Of a stretch of DNA of 64,000 nucleotides, positions 22,691 through 32,575 are shown piece after piece (position 1 is the first letter of the stretch; each line of letters begins with the position of its first letter). Under the pieces are notes generated by a model, which had not been told where the DNA came from, did not search any database, and worked only from the letters and a program-made list of their open reading frames with translations. This stretch comes from Lactifluus volemus (lineage: Eukaryota > Basidiomycota > Agaricomycetes > Russulales > Russulaceae): NCBI GenBank assembly GCA_022376515.1, contig WTXI01000004.1, positions 372,001 to 436,000 of the forward strand, in the 5' to 3' direction. A program made the position numbers and the translations under genes.

Positions 22691-23752
22691 TCATACTGTG
22701 GGTGGTGGTGCGGGAATCAACCTCTCCGGTTGTCGAAACGGCGGATCCTCATTCTCGCAGATCTCACCCTCTTCCCGCATGGAGGCATCATCGTCTAGAG
22801 GGGTTTGAGGAGCAGGTCCGCCAAAACTAGGAGGCTGAATAATACTGCGAGGTGGAGATCTACGTGCTATTAACGGTGGAGTCGTCGTCGTCATCGGAGC
22901 AGTCGGTTGTTCAGATGAGGTCGGAGCTGATGGGGACGAATCTTCTTGACCGTAATCAAGAGAAATGGAAGACGAGGAAGCATAACATGGCGATGAAGGT
23001 CTGGAAAATGAGGCGATGGAAGAAGCGGTTGTAGCATCGAGCCTTCGACGTTTGAGCTTGCGGGTGGAGAGGGCGGCTTGCCTAAGAAACTGGGCGAACA
23101 TCGAGCTGCCAGCTGCTTGAATGTGCTTCTCCATCTGTGCCCTTGTTTTCGGGCAACCATCTCCGTGAGAGCCCGGGGCAGCTGGGGGTGATGACGCATC
23201 GGAAGGTTCAAATGAAGGACTTGCACTTGAACTCGGGCCATTGGAAGAGCTAGGAACGGACTGGTGGGCCACGGGACTCATTGCCGACGTGACGGGTGAT
23301 GTCACTGAGTTTTTCATCAAGGCATTGAAATTTATTAGAGCCTGGGTACCGAACATATATCCGCCAAGGAGCTCGTCCAGAGAACCGGTAGATGTCTGTC
23401 CTGTCCACTGCCCGAATGTCACATCATAAGGGTTGCCAGCGTTCTGATTTGGTGACTGAGCAGAGCTCTTGGACGCGAGCGCGGTCTCCGTTGTGCTCGG
23501 GTCCGCGAAGGACATGAACATCGGGTTGCTGGTGATGGTCTTGTACGGCGTCTTTGCTGGAGGAAAAAATTGGCCATAGCCAAAGTCGTAGGCCATGATA
23601 GCATCCGAGTCATCAAGCAGGGTCAATGAAGCGTCTAGACGAGTGAGAGAACCGAAATCGATATCTCCGGGGAAAAGCGGAAGGTGTTGGGACGGTAACA
23701 CCCCGAATGCCGACGCAAAAGTGGCTACGAGTGTACTGGGAAGGAAAGGCAT
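22691..23752 (-). CDS. Unknown low-complexity protein carried by the Helitron-like element
   Basis: Open frame from ATG 23752, 353 residues; the frame stays open upstream without another ATG to beyond 23830, so an upstream exon is possible. The N-terminal third has moderately hydrophobic and aromatic sequence (DAIMAYDFGYGQFFPPAKT). The middle has GCPKTRAQMEKHIQAAGSSM followed by a basic LSTRKLKRRRLDA stretch. The C terminus is Ser/Pro/Thr-rich and disordered. The CPKT..ME.HI pattern and basic cluster hint at a nuclear regulatory protein, but I cannot name a family. It is convergent with the Rep-helicase gene. Confidence 0.45.
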   Translation of the reverse strand: MPFLPSTLVATFASAFGVLPSQHLPLFPGDIDFGSLTRLDASLTLLDDSDAIMAYDFGYGQFFPPAKTPYKTITSNPMFMSFADPSTTETALASKSSAQSPNQNAGNPYDVTFGQWTGQTSTGSLDELLGGYMFGTQALINFNALMKNSVTSPVTSAMSPVAHQSVPSSSNGPSSSASPSFEPSDASSPPAAPGSHGDGCPKTRAQMEKHIQAAGSSMFAQFLRQAALSTRKLKRRRLDATTASSIASFSRPSSPCYASSSSISLDYGQEDSSPSAPTSSEQPTAPMTTTTPPLIARRSPPRSIIQPPSFGGPAPQTPLDDDASMREEGEICENEDPPFRQPERLIPAPPPTV

Positions 23753-24047
23753 GGCGAGCGCGTTTGAGACGCCGAGAAAAGATATCCCGGCGGCATTCCG
23801 CGTCTTCCAGAAAATGGTTGATATCCACAAAGGTAGTGCAGACGGTGGGAGGGTCTCACAGAGAAGGCGGCACGGAAGGACGGCGCGAGCGAAGGGTTCA
23901 TAAGTTCATGAAGCAGGAGGCACAGGGTGTGGGAGTGCTCACCTCTACGCAAGAACCGCAGGTCATACCCTCTATGCGCAACTCGCATTTCCCCGAATCC
24001 ATAGTAAAGTTGTTGCCTACGAAGGCGAGCTCGTTAAGGGGCTGTCG

Positions 24048-24785
24048 TCAGGGGCAAGCCAAACAACCAAACAAGTTGAATCCGAACGCCAAATTAGGCA
24101 GTTGGGGACAGCAAAGTGCGCGACCGATGATGTCATTAGCAAGGAACTGTTCCCCCAACTGCCATTCCGGGAAGGCCCAGGCAAGCAGCAAAGAGGGGTG
24201 AACATCGAAGGGGGAGCGATCGCGGATCGGATGGCGGTGGCTAGGTGTCAGGTGGGGACGTTGGCGTGGAGGACCGAATAGACACCATTGGCGGCGAGCC
24301 ATGTTTTGAGGTGCGAGGCGAGTGAGCGAGCTTTCCGAACGCGTGCATGTCAAACAGTGATGTCCAAGGAACAGATCTCCTTTCGCGGTAAACGACGGGT
24401 ACGCCGTGGACGGTTGATCGAGCGGTGACGTATCAACTCGAAGAGAACCTGTTCGTGGACGCGATGGAGGTGGGTAGGTACTTTCCGCATTGGCCGTGGC
24501 GACTTCTTGGTTGCGCTTGGCAGAGATACGCTGCAGCAGAGATACAGGTGCATCGTTCGGATCGCTGTCAGAACGACCGCGCGTTTGATTGATTTGCGGT
24601 GGAGGAATACCATCAGCTCCTGGAGCGGTGCCGTTTGCTGGTACTAGTTCTCTGTGTATGAAGCACAAACGTTGTTTGCTGGTACTAGTTCTGTGTGTAC
24701 GAAGCAACAACGTTTTCCATACGGGTCGTGACAGTCGGGAAGAGTCAACCGGTATCCATGGGAGTGAGTCAGTATTTAAGCACAT
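24048..24785 (-). CDS. Unknown ORF carried by the Helitron-like element
   Basis: 245-codon frame from ATG 24785. A coding-like patch is GIPPPQINQTRGRSDSDPND followed by APVSLLQRISAKRNQEVATA. The rest is Arg/Ser/Pro/His-rich and may be spurious. The 41-bp tandem repeat at 24633-24714 lies inside its 5' part. Possibly only one exon of a larger gene. No domain recognised. Confidence 0.28.
   Translation of the reverse strand: MCLNTDSLPWIPVDSSRLSRPVWKTLLLRTHRTSTSKQRLCFIHRELVPANGTAPGADGIPPPQINQTRGRSDSDPNDAPVSLLQRISAKRNQEVATANAESTYPPPSRPRTGSLRVDTSPLDQPSTAYPSFTAKGDLFLGHHCLTCTRSESSLTRLAPQNMARRQWCLFGPPRQRPHLTPSHRHPIRDRSPFDVHPSLLLAWAFPEWQLGEQFLANDIIGRALCCPQLPNLAFGFNLFGCLACP
24633..24714. repeat. Two-unit 41-bp tandem repeat
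   Basis: Units 24633-24673 and 24674-24714 both begin GTTTGCTGGTACTAGTTCT and end ACGTT, with a few differences in the middle. Confidence 0.85.
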
Positions 24786-24892
24786 GCGATGACCATCTAA
24801 AAAAAAAGGGGCAACACGCACACCCACCTGGAGCCCCTAACCTGGTGCGCGCACAGGGGTGCATTGTATGAGTCAGAGGAAGGAGGAACGCG

Positions 24893-24902
24893 GGGATATA
24901 AA
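24893..24902 (+). promoter_or_regulatory. TATA-like element
   Basis: GGATATAAAA lies about 55 bp before the ATG at 24949, a normal distance for a fungal TATA box. Confidence 0.45.
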
Positions 24903-24948
24903 ACGCATACGGTCGCGTTTCAACCTCATACTCCATCGCACAAATCAA

Positions 24949-25233
24949 ATGTCTTCCCGCGTCGGTGCTAGTACGCAGCCAGGTCTCGCGTCTCGAATTG
25001 ATGACCCCGACGAGAGTGATAATAACGCGGAAGTATTGCCGAGCAAAACCAAAACGATAAACAAAAGCAAACTACGTACCGGAAACCAGCTCCCGTACGC
25101 TACCACGAAGGTCCAGACGGGATATCGGGCACAAGCCATGACAACTCCTGTGCAGATTCTGGACACGGCGTATCCGTACTGCACATTAGCAACCTCTCTT
25201 GGCGGTCAGCATGTGCAGCCGCAAAACAATTAG
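24949..25233 (+). CDS. Small unknown protein or 5' exon at right end of Helitron-like element
   Basis: 94-residue frame starting MSSRVGASTQPGLASRIDD, acidic then Lys/Thr-rich (PSKTKTINKSKLRTG), ending GGQHVQPQNN. A TATA-like box and a pyrimidine-rich leader precede it. About 200 bp further on, 25430-25563 encodes a block related to the minus-strand gene at 13 kb, so this ORF may be the first exon of a now-degraded paralogue transcribed outward in the opposite direction. Confidence 0.4.
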   Translation: MSSRVGASTQPGLASRIDDPDESDNNAEVLPSKTKTINKSKLRTGNQLPYATTKVQTGYRAQAMTTPVQILDTAYPYCTLATSLGGQHVQPQNN

Positions 25234-25429
25234 ACGAAGGCGGATCGGGCACAGGCGATGGCAGTGTCATTGGGGTGGAGTGAAGAAGAAAACGAAAACA
25301 GGTTAAAAGGTGCAGTTATTGAATGTTTAGGACGGGGGCGTTGATGGGATGCGTTTATGTTGAATGAAATAGAGTTGGCTATGTCGAATGTAGTATGGTT
25401 GGTTTTTTCTGACGGGGAGAGGGTAAAGC

Positions 25430-25563
25430 AAATCAATTCGGGCACGACGTCTGAATGCTCGTCCGGGGCGACGGAGCAGTGACACACTCGCCCAAGCTCT
25501 GTGTGCGTATAGACATTGTGATATAAGGTTGTCACAAAACATACCCGTTAGGGCGAGAGTGTA
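25430..25563 (+). pseudogene. Fragment related to the 13-kb Helitron gene
   Basis: Plus-strand frame ...NARPGRRSSDTLAQALCAYR..., ending RARV-stop. The nucleotides encoding the TLAQALC block (around 25483-25504) match the reverse strand near 13485-13510 exactly over about 22 bases. Homology is short and the downstream frame ends soon after, so this is a remnant. Confidence 0.45.
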
Positions 25564-25589
25564 ACCAGAAGAGGTCACAAAACATACTT
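25533..25589. repeat. Short direct repeat near right end
   Basis: GTCACAAAACATAC occurs twice about 43 bp apart, inside the last 260 bp of the Helitron-like element. Confidence 0.6.
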
Positions 25590-25742
25590 CTTAAGGCGAC
25601 TGCACATGATTTTCTTTGACTCGGAACACTCACAAAAGGCAGGTTAACGTAACAGTACTGCGCGGGACGAACCAAAAAGGAGTGTCGGATGACCACCAAA
25701 GGCAGAAAATCACGTGAAAACTCATGGGAAACGTTACGTGTA

Positions 25743-25787
25743 CGGGCGTGATTACGCCCGCATTGATACCTTGCAAAGCAAGGTAAC
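25743..25787. other. Twin terminal hairpins of the Helitron-like element
   Basis: Stem 1: CGGGCGT/ACGCCCG with loop GATT (25743-25760). Stem 2: TACCTTGC/GCAAGGTA with loop AAA (25767-25785), ending 2 bp before the border. Helitrons carry a hairpin near the 3' end that marks termination; two here, with the last one almost at the border, is unlike the canonical spacing. Confidence 0.75.
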
Positions 25788-26734
25788 ATCGTCGTAGCCT
25801 CATCGTGAGTCTCACCCCCTTTTCCACATCTTCCTACACTTACCTACGTTCATACGTGGACGTGTACGGCACAGACGTGGCAGATAAGTATTTCACTGCA
25901 GCCCACTGACGCCGCTCAGTCGCGTATACGTCGTACATAAAATGCCAGATGGGCTTCCGCACACAACGCCGACAAGCATGCCAGAGAGATGGACCCCTGC
26001 GGTACGTTATCCCTTCTCCCAATAATGATGTACATGGTGATGACTGACTGACTGATTCTGCGAGGATCGCAAAAGCGGACGCTTTGACGCTTTCCGGGTT
26101 TTCACCCGAGAGACGCATGAATCAAAGAGGATCTTTTCTCGTACTCAATCAACTAGTAAGTTATTAAGAGTACTGCTGTGTCCCGGCACCTGCACCCGCA
26201 ACTGCAAGCGAACAAACCACAGATGAGCCGCTGGGAAAGGTAAAGGGTTATTGCAATAGGAGCTGAAGCGGGAACGTATACAGCCAATTCATTGAGTGCC
26301 AGATTACGTTCTGTGTCATTATGTCTCAAACTCGAATCCGAGTCGGAGTGGCTACGGTGCAAGCATTACTTGTACTGTCAACAAGTGATATGAGGGGAAG
26401 AGAAATGATAGTTTGCGATTCCGCAGAAACAACAAACCGCTCGATTATCGCCTCGCCAAATTCTGCCACTGGCGCGGTACCCATCTCCACGGCCAAGCTA
26501 CGTAACTGTCCTCACCGCCATCTTGCCACCCTCGTTGAGATACACCGCCACTGCAACCACGACTGCGCTTCTGTTAGTTGTCGCGCGTTCTGCTGATCCA
26601 TGTGCAATCGAGGTGACCTAAGTTATGTTTGAGTGGCGGAGGCACAAGCAGCGGAAAGGTACATGTAGATGTGAGCATGCCAGACCTCATACCATGTACG
26701 GCGTCTGCAGTCTCTTCCCCGGAGATGTGCTCGA
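25788..26734 (+). pseudogene. Remnant of plus-strand partner gene, copy right of the Helitron
   Basis: Continuation of the repeat unit interrupted at 11470. It holds the CTAQT(W/G)Q-like first exon near 25850-25890 (AGATAAGT where other copies have AGGTAAGT, so the donor is probably lost), NARWASAHNADKHAREMD near 25940, and the exon-like segment at about 26430-26600. Frames are broken. Confidence 0.42.
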
Positions 26735-27178
26735 TCATCGATGCGACATGTTCGACAAGCGCAAACTTAAGCGGAGGACGTGGTCTTCAATCCCTGTAAG
26801 GTCTTTCTTCTTGAGTCCAGTGACAACCAGCCGATTGCCGACATTCTCACCATTCTGAATCCCTGCGTTCTCGTGGGCCGTATCCTTGCCCACAGTATCA
26901 TCTGTGGCAGTGCCTCTCACATGAACGCCTGTGGAAGATAAACAGGCACATTTTCCAAGTTGTTTTGATACATCTGCATACAGGTGAGCTGTCCGGATCG
27001 CGTCTGTTAGACGTTTTCACTAGCAAACGAGTTTGCTTACCCCTCGTAATATAAAACCTTCCACCTAACAAAGTCATCAACAGCTTTGAGCCGATCATCC
27101 ATGTCAATGGGAACCTGAACCACAGCAGCCAGTATACGGAGATTTGCCGAATCCGGTTGACCACTCCGAGTTGCTGTA
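26735..27178 (-). pseudogene. Unknown minus-strand repeated gene, copy 3
   Basis: The same exon pair as at 1653 and 8395: upstream exon ending [10 protein letters not shown] (to 27041, donor GTAAGC), acceptor TATGCAG at 26974, and final exon ending RLSLRLSNMSHR. Compared with the other copies the last exon has an insertion of about 20 bp around 26945-26965, which changes the frame unless an additional intron ending CCACAG is removed. Likely decaying. Confidence 0.4.
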
Positions 27179-27849
27179 TAAGCATTCATTTAGAAGAAAT
27201 CTCAAGCTAGTTGAAAAATAAAAGGTACCTATAGATGAGGGTTGGCGGAGTATCGTCAGCTGACTCAGATCGCAGTAAAGACATCACATCCATCCACAGC
27301 AGCTTCAAGTTCAAGTGCAGACGCATTTCGAGAAAAAACGAAGAAACGAAGGGCGACTGACTGGAGGGATTGAGTACTGTACAGTACTACTACTATTAGA
27401 AGTGCGTAATAAAGCGACCGTCGAGAAATGTCTTAGTCAGCATGCCATGGGATTGCAACACTTTGATTAGCGGTAAACATAAAAGTCGTCGAGGAAATGA
27501 CACCGTGCCAGAGATGCGAATAACTACGGCCAACGGGTATGCATGGTGTGTGCATCAATGAATGCGGGGAGAGACAAATTATGCTTAGACAATCTGAAGA
27601 ACGGTGCTACGTGTAGTCATCAAGATGCATACGCCTACGTTGACTAAGATAAGCTAGTTGGGCCGTTTTCCTTGCAATCTCATCGATGAGTATCAGCTAG
27701 AAGTAGGCGTGAATAGGAGAGTAGGTGGGTCTGTGAGCGCGAGTAAGATATGGGTAGTTGAGTCCGAGTCGAGACATACCTCGGTCCACCAATCAACTCC
27801 ATTGCTGCTATGATTGCCGCAGCGCTCACACGCGACAGAACCTGAGGCT
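27179..27849. other. Intergenic, repeated spacer
   Basis: Third copy of the 2122-2661 type spacer, more diverged. No gene seen. Confidence 0.5.
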
Positions 27850-29388
27850 TCAGTCGAATATCGAAGGATCCACCAAACGCAGGCTCACGGGATGGCCCGA
27901 TACTTGTCGTTCATTGAGAAATCTTGTAAATGCATCCCGAGTATCGCTTCTTCCAGAATATCCAACCTCCTCAAGGTTCGGAAGGACCTCCAGCGGTGGC
28001 TCTCCATCGTCGGATGGTAAGGAATGGAAGATTTTGTTGGCGAGATCATCTTGTACATGAATAGTCTTCACATTGGTGAATGGCCTAAGGAGTTCACACC
28101 ACTGGCTTCGATCGACATCGTTGCGCCATTCTGATAATCGGTTATGTTCATAGCTGAATGTGACTTGCTCTACAACCGAAAGTACGGGTGAAATGGAATC
28201 AAATAATTGCGCCGCAGACGCAACCCGCCAGTCGAGATCACCCCGATCAAGATATATGGACCTGATCTGCAACTTCAAGGGAGTGTCCCACTTCCAAGGG
28301 GCCGTATGTAACGTCACGGCCAACGCATCGAAAGTTACCCGGACAGCGGTAAATCTGAGGTTTTCGGATGTTTTCATGAACTGGAAGAGGTGCGGAAAAG
28401 TAAAGGGGAGCTGATTAAACAGACTGACATGAAGGATGCTAAGGGAAGGGGCACTGATCCGAGCAACGAGGCCTTCCAAATAGGCGCTCACGCCAGTGAG
28501 CGAGAAATAGCGTAGGTTGGGAAGTGTGGTTATTTCCGGGGTCTGGTGTACCTGGCTTTCAACATCGCGGTTGGGGATAGGGAAACAAAAGTCAATGATG
28601 AGCCTCTCTAGCTGGGGCATAAGCGAAAGTCGGGTACGTATATAACTAGGAGGGAAATAGCTGGATGCCGGGCCCGGAGTACTGAGAAGCGTGAGAGTGA
28701 CGAGTCGCGTGGCAGTTGTGAGTAAGGGCGATCCCATCGGGATGGAGGCCGTCCCCAGTGAGAGATTGCGTAGATTGGGGGCCTGAAACGTTTCAGGCAG
28801 GGCCACTTCGGTCTGTAAACTGAGATACAGGCGTTCCAGAATTGGGAACTGATCATCCATAGCAGTGACGAACTTCCCCAGATTTGGCAGCTCGACAAAT
28901 TTAATGCGACGAACGCGATCACGGTGCGAAAGTGCGAGCAATATACCTGATTCATCTTCTGCTGTTATCTTCTGAGCATTGTGATAATAGATGGTGAGTG
29001 GTAGAGGTGGTGAATGTGTGAGCATGTCCGCTACAGGCACGCCATTGGTGCAGTAGAGATGAAGGTCGAGCCGGGATGGTGATTCAAGAATAAGACTTCG
29101 CCATTGTCGACAAACATGTGCCAGTCTGTACCACCAACGTTGGCGGGACCAAGCAAAGACCTTCCCAGTTTTTTCACGGTCATATTCGTCTGGATCTGTC
29201 AGCCGATAGAGATGAAATATATTGAGAAGGATGTCGTCGTTGAGGATATGGTGTCGTCTATTGAGGACTATTAATTCGCAAGTTTGTGAACAGATCAGGG
29301 ACACGAAGATCATGATTTGGAATTGCTTACGTCGGCCAAGCCTCCTAATGAGAGGAGGATAAATTATGGTAGAGCAACAACCAGGCAT
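27850..29388 (-). CDS. F-box domain protein, copy E
   Basis: Predicted join(27850..29267, 29331..29388), 491 residues, leader MPGCCSTIIYPPLIRRLGRR, F-box HHILNDDILLNIF and WWYRLAHVCRQWRSLILES, C terminus LRLVDPSIFD. The 63-bp intron (GTAAGC to AATAG) is a multiple of three and has no in-frame stop, so a retained-intron mRNA would also encode a full protein with 21 extra residues. In other copies retention would shift frame or stop. The body includes a longer NLRYFSLTGVSAYLEGL region typical of the family. Role by family: SCF adaptor. Confidence 0.82.
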   Translation of the reverse strand: MPGCCSTIIYPPLIRRLGRRKQFQIMIFVSLICSQTCELIVLNRRHHILNDDILLNIFHLYRLTDPDEYDREKTGKVFAWSRQRWWYRLAHVCRQWRSLILESPSRLDLHLYCTNGVPVADMLTHSPPLPLTIYYHNAQKITAEDESGILLALSHRDRVRRIKFVELPNLGKFVTAMDDQFPILERLYLSLQTEVALPETFQAPNLRNLSLGTASIPMGSPLLTTATRLVTLTLLSTPGPASSYFPPSYIRTRLSLMPQLERLIIDFCFPIPNRDVESQVHQTPEITTLPNLRYFSLTGVSAYLEGLVARISAPSLSILHVSLFNQLPFTFPHLFQFMKTSENLRFTAVRVTFDALAVTLHTAPWKWDTPLKLQIRSIYLDRGDLDWRVASAAQLFDSISPVLSVVEQVTFSYEHNRLSEWRNDVDRSQWCELLRPFTNVKTIHVQDDLANKIFHSLPSDDGEPPLEVLPNLEEVGYSGRSDTRDAFTRFLNERQVSGHPVSLRLVDPSIFD

Positions 29389-29639
29389 TTTCACAGAGGT
29401 GAGTCACGGTACTAATGACGTGGATGCGATTGAAAAGCGTACTGTAGTGTGTAGGCCTCTTGGATGACCAATGCCTCATTTCCGTGGCGGTGGCGGTGTC
29501 CTTGGCCAAAGTGGGCGCAGACCTATATCCAGAATTGGACACTGCCAGTGGTGTCCACCTTTCTCGTCATCATCACCGCCATCGTCACCTCATTATGACC
29601 TACACCTCCATTCCCTCACATTTACGCACTCACCTACAG

Positions 29640-30110
29640 TAGGCGCCTGGATACGGCGCAGACAGGTCAATCTCGCCACCTTCAAACAGTTCACTTGCAA
29701 GTGCTCAGGCTGTCCACCAAAGGACCAAACCGCACAAAACGCCACAAATACGGACGTACAACCCTGCTAGATGAAAAATTTTGCGTGCGTTGTTTCTTCT
29801 CCCGATGATAACCAGCGAAAAGTACTGTTATACACGGAGTTGGCTGCAAGGAGGTCGCAAACTGTTTTCACATTAGCATTACGACTTCGCCCCGTACTTC
29901 CATGGCGCCCCTGCAGCGCCCGCACCCACGTACGCAAGTGAAAAGAAAAACTACAGACAGAAGAGCGCTGAGAGTGGCGCAAATATCCGGTCCACGACCA
30001 AGAAACGTTTGCAAGCATGTGGACAGCGGTCGCTGGCTAGTAGTGGCCCCCGTCCGTACCGTAAATCGTGATATATTTGGTGTGTATACCTTATATATGT
30101 GTGAAATACA
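29640..30110 (+). pseudogene. Plus-strand partner gene, copy upstream of E (start codon lost)
   Basis: Matches the 51631 copy closely, but the start codon reads AGG instead of ATG (29640-29642). The following frame has RLDTAQTGQ and a Gln/His-rich stretch, and an exon-2-like region with GTGAAAAG in place of the donor lies near 29940. Divergent from F-box E with about 250 bp between starts. Confidence 0.42.
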
Positions 30111-30519
30111 TTATGACGGAATTTTCTTTTCAGGAAGTGATATTACTTGGCGTACCGATCGCCTCTAACCTTTGCCATTCTGCGATCCCCTATTTCTCCT
30201 GGGCCTTGGCCCTTACCCGCAACATCGGAAGTAGAAGCGCCTCTTTCTTGAATGCCCATGGACGATAACTTGGTCTTTCTATTCGAATTTGAGGAGGGAG
30301 ATTCGGGTGGCTCATGAATATCCGGCCGTACTAGGACAGCTTGATGAGAAAGGCGACGAGAGGGCCGAACTGGTCGCGCACGCGCAGGCTTTGCGGTGTC
30401 ATGTGCGACAATCTTACGCTTAGTGGGATTTGGGGGAGGAGGTAAAGGATTGAGAGACGCCCGCAGGCTGGATCGCCATGGCGAGTTGGGCGTTAGATGG
30501 GGTTATATCGTTTAGCAAT
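30111..30519 (-). other. Repeated region with Arg/Pro-rich minus-strand frame
   Basis: Nearly the same sequence as 52075-52475. On the minus strand it can be read as SPWRSSLRASLNPLPPPPNP followed by TKRKIVAHDT, which looks exon-like, but there are stops in this copy and no clear start. Unresolved. Confidence 0.25.
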
Positions 30520-30960
30520 TGTCATAGACTTCGATGAGCTGCTTGGACGCTATCGTTATGTAGGATGATCGCGCTGGTTGGACTTTAGCAAACGAGGTTG
30601 CTCACACAGTGGTTCGATGACGACATTTGTTTTACAACAGAAGCCCCCTCTTTACTTGATCTCGTCGAGTTCCAGACCGCATTGGCACGCTACAACGACA
30701 CAAAAAACACAGGCACAAGTTATCTTAGTCTCACTGTATGTCACGGGATCTCAAGTTGATTCAGTTACTGCCGCAGTAAACGTGAATGGTATAGTGACCG
30801 TACAGTATCGCACAGTATATGCACATACATCACGGAGAAATGACATCACGCCCAGAAATTATAGTCAGGGAATTCGATGAAACGTGTGCGCTTACAGAAT
30901 TAAACTGAAAGGCGTCTCAAAGGGCTATGTCGATTATGATAAGCTAGTCGGGTTCCTTAA
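30520..30960 (+). pseudogene. Exon-like fragment of unknown gene, copy 1
   Basis: Plus-strand AIVIDFDELLGRYRYVG at 30517-30570. Then, after a CACACAG acceptor at 30608, WFDDDICFTTEAPSLLDLVE followed by FQTALARYNDTKNTGTSYLS before the frame ends. An almost identical copy lies at 52480-52960 and shorter pieces at 7.2 and 11.16 kb. Amino-acid composition is convincingly coding, but no start or complete gene is visible. Probably an exon carried along by segmental duplication. Confidence 0.4.
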
Positions 30961-31067
30961 TGTTGCAATATCGAGGTTCTAGCGGTCGCCATGAGCACGA
31001 GAGTTGGTCAGTGTGAAAAACGAGCAAGACCTACTTTGCTCCACGATCAAGTCCATTCTTGCAGCGC

Positions 31068-32575
31068 TCACAAGTACCTAGGATTATAGTTCAGTTTCAC
31101 GGGCTGGCCTGCCACCTGTCGTTCATAGACGAAGGCGGTAAGTACGTCCTGATTAACGCCTCCTCCAGAATATTCAACCTCTTCAAGGTTCGGCAAGAGC
31201 TCCAGCGGTGGCTCTCCATCGTGAGATAGTAAGGAATGGAAGATTTTGCCGATGAGATCATGTTGTACACGAATGGTCTTCGCGTTGGTGAACGGCTTGA
31301 GAAGTTCACGCCACTGTCTTTGGTCGACATTGTTGTGCGTTACCGATGAATGTTTGTGAAGTTGGTGGTTGAATGTGACTTGCTCGACAGCAGAAAGGAC
31401 TGGTGAAAGTGTACCACATAATTGCGCCGCGGACGCAACCTGCCAGTCGAGATGGCTGCAAGTGACCCGCAACCAGAAGGGAGAGTCCTGCAGACTCGGA
31501 GTGACCGCAAGTAAGGAAATGGAAAGCTCGTTGAAAGCTACCTGAAAAACAGTAAATCTGAGGTTCTCGGATGTTTGCATGAACTGCAAGAGGTGTGGAA
31601 CAGTAAAGGAGAGCTGGTTAAAAAGATAGACTCCGAGTTGATTTAGGGAAGGAGTGCTGATCCGAGCAACAAGACCGTCCAAATATCTGGCGGTACATTG
31701 CAAATAAAAATGGCGTAAATTAGGAAGTGTGATCATGTCTGGGGCCTGGTGCAACGGCCTTTCAACATCACGGTTGGGGATAGGGGATAGAAATGAAATG
31801 TTCAGTTTCTCCAGCTGGAGCATAAGTGAAAGCCGGGTTCGTAGATAACTTGGAGGGAAATAGGCGGATGCCGGGATATCGATAAGCTCGAGAGTGACGA
31901 GTCCAAAGGCATTTGTGAGTAATGGAGATCCAATTGGAAGGGAAGCAGTCGACAGAAAGAGATTGCGTAGATTGGGGGCTTGAAACGTCACAGGAAGGAC
32001 AACCTCGGTCCGAGAACGAATAAGCATGTCTTCCAGAATGGGGAATTGATCATCCATAACCGTGATAAACCTCTCCACATTTGGGAACCTCCAAAAATCA
32101 ATTTTACGAACGCGATCGCGGTGCGAAAGTGCAAGCAATATACCCGATTCATCTTCGGCTGTTAACCCGAGGCTATAACTGGGGACATAATTGATGGTGA
32201 GTGGTAGAGGTGGTGAATGTGCGATCATATCAGCTACAGGCACACCACTGGTGCACAGGAGATGAAGGTCGAGCCGAGATGGTGATTCAAAAATAAGATT
32301 TCGCCATTGTCGGCAAACATGTACCAGGTTGTACCACCAACGTTCGTGGTGCCAAAAAACGAACGGTACATTTGTACCGACATATTCCGAATATGCAAGC
32401 CGATAAAGATCAAATATATTGAGAAGGATGTCGTCGTTGAGAATATGGTGTCGTCTATTGAGGACTATTAATTCGCAAGTTTGTGAACAGATCAGATCAT
32501 GATTTGGAATTGCTTACGTCGGCCAAGCCTCCTAATGAGAGGAGGACAAATCATGGTAGAGCAGCAACCAGGCAT
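31068..32575 (-). CDS. F-box domain protein, copy F
   Basis: Predicted join(31068..32464, 32518..32575), 484 residues; leader MPGCCSTMICPPLIRRLGRR, 53-bp intron (GTAAGC to AATAG). F-box HHILNDDILLNIF, then WWYNLVHVCRQWRNLIFES. It is shorter at the C terminus than most copies, ending VKLNYNPRYL. Its nearest relative is copy I (53-54.6 kb), with the whole neighbourhood duplicated. There are several distinctive replacements in otherwise invariant positions (for example FPNVERF for LPNMGKF). The frame is open. Confidence 0.82.

Larger units (their letters stand above)
11471..25787 (+). mobile_element. 14.3-kb Helitron-like element with cargo genes
   Basis: Borders come from an internal empty site. 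The sequence around 7500-7560 runs unbroken through ...TTCGTCAACATCGTCG..., whereas here the left flank stops after TTCGTCAAC (11470) and resumes at ATCGTCG (25788). Both flanks match the empty copy for hundreds of bases. Only AAC is shared at both junctions, so the event is either insertion without duplication or a 3-bp duplication. The element encodes a full Rep-helicase (16103-22482). Its right end has two hairpins. The canonical TC start and CTRR end are absent. A CCTTGCTT stretch occurs 24 bp inside the left end and again in the right-terminal hairpin, like the asymmetric terminal repeats described for Helitron2/Helentron types. Confidence 0.8.

Noticed and set aside
22691..23752. Naming the Ser/Pro-rich protein a bZIP transcription factor
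   Set aside because: There is a basic cluster and a CPKT..HI motif but no leucine heptad following it; evidence is too thin to name the family.
11471..25787. The 14.3-kb insertion as an LTR retrotransposon or TIR DNA transposon
   Set aside because: No long direct or inverted terminal repeats, no reverse transcriptase or DDE transposase; only AAC is shared at the borders and a RepHel gene is present.
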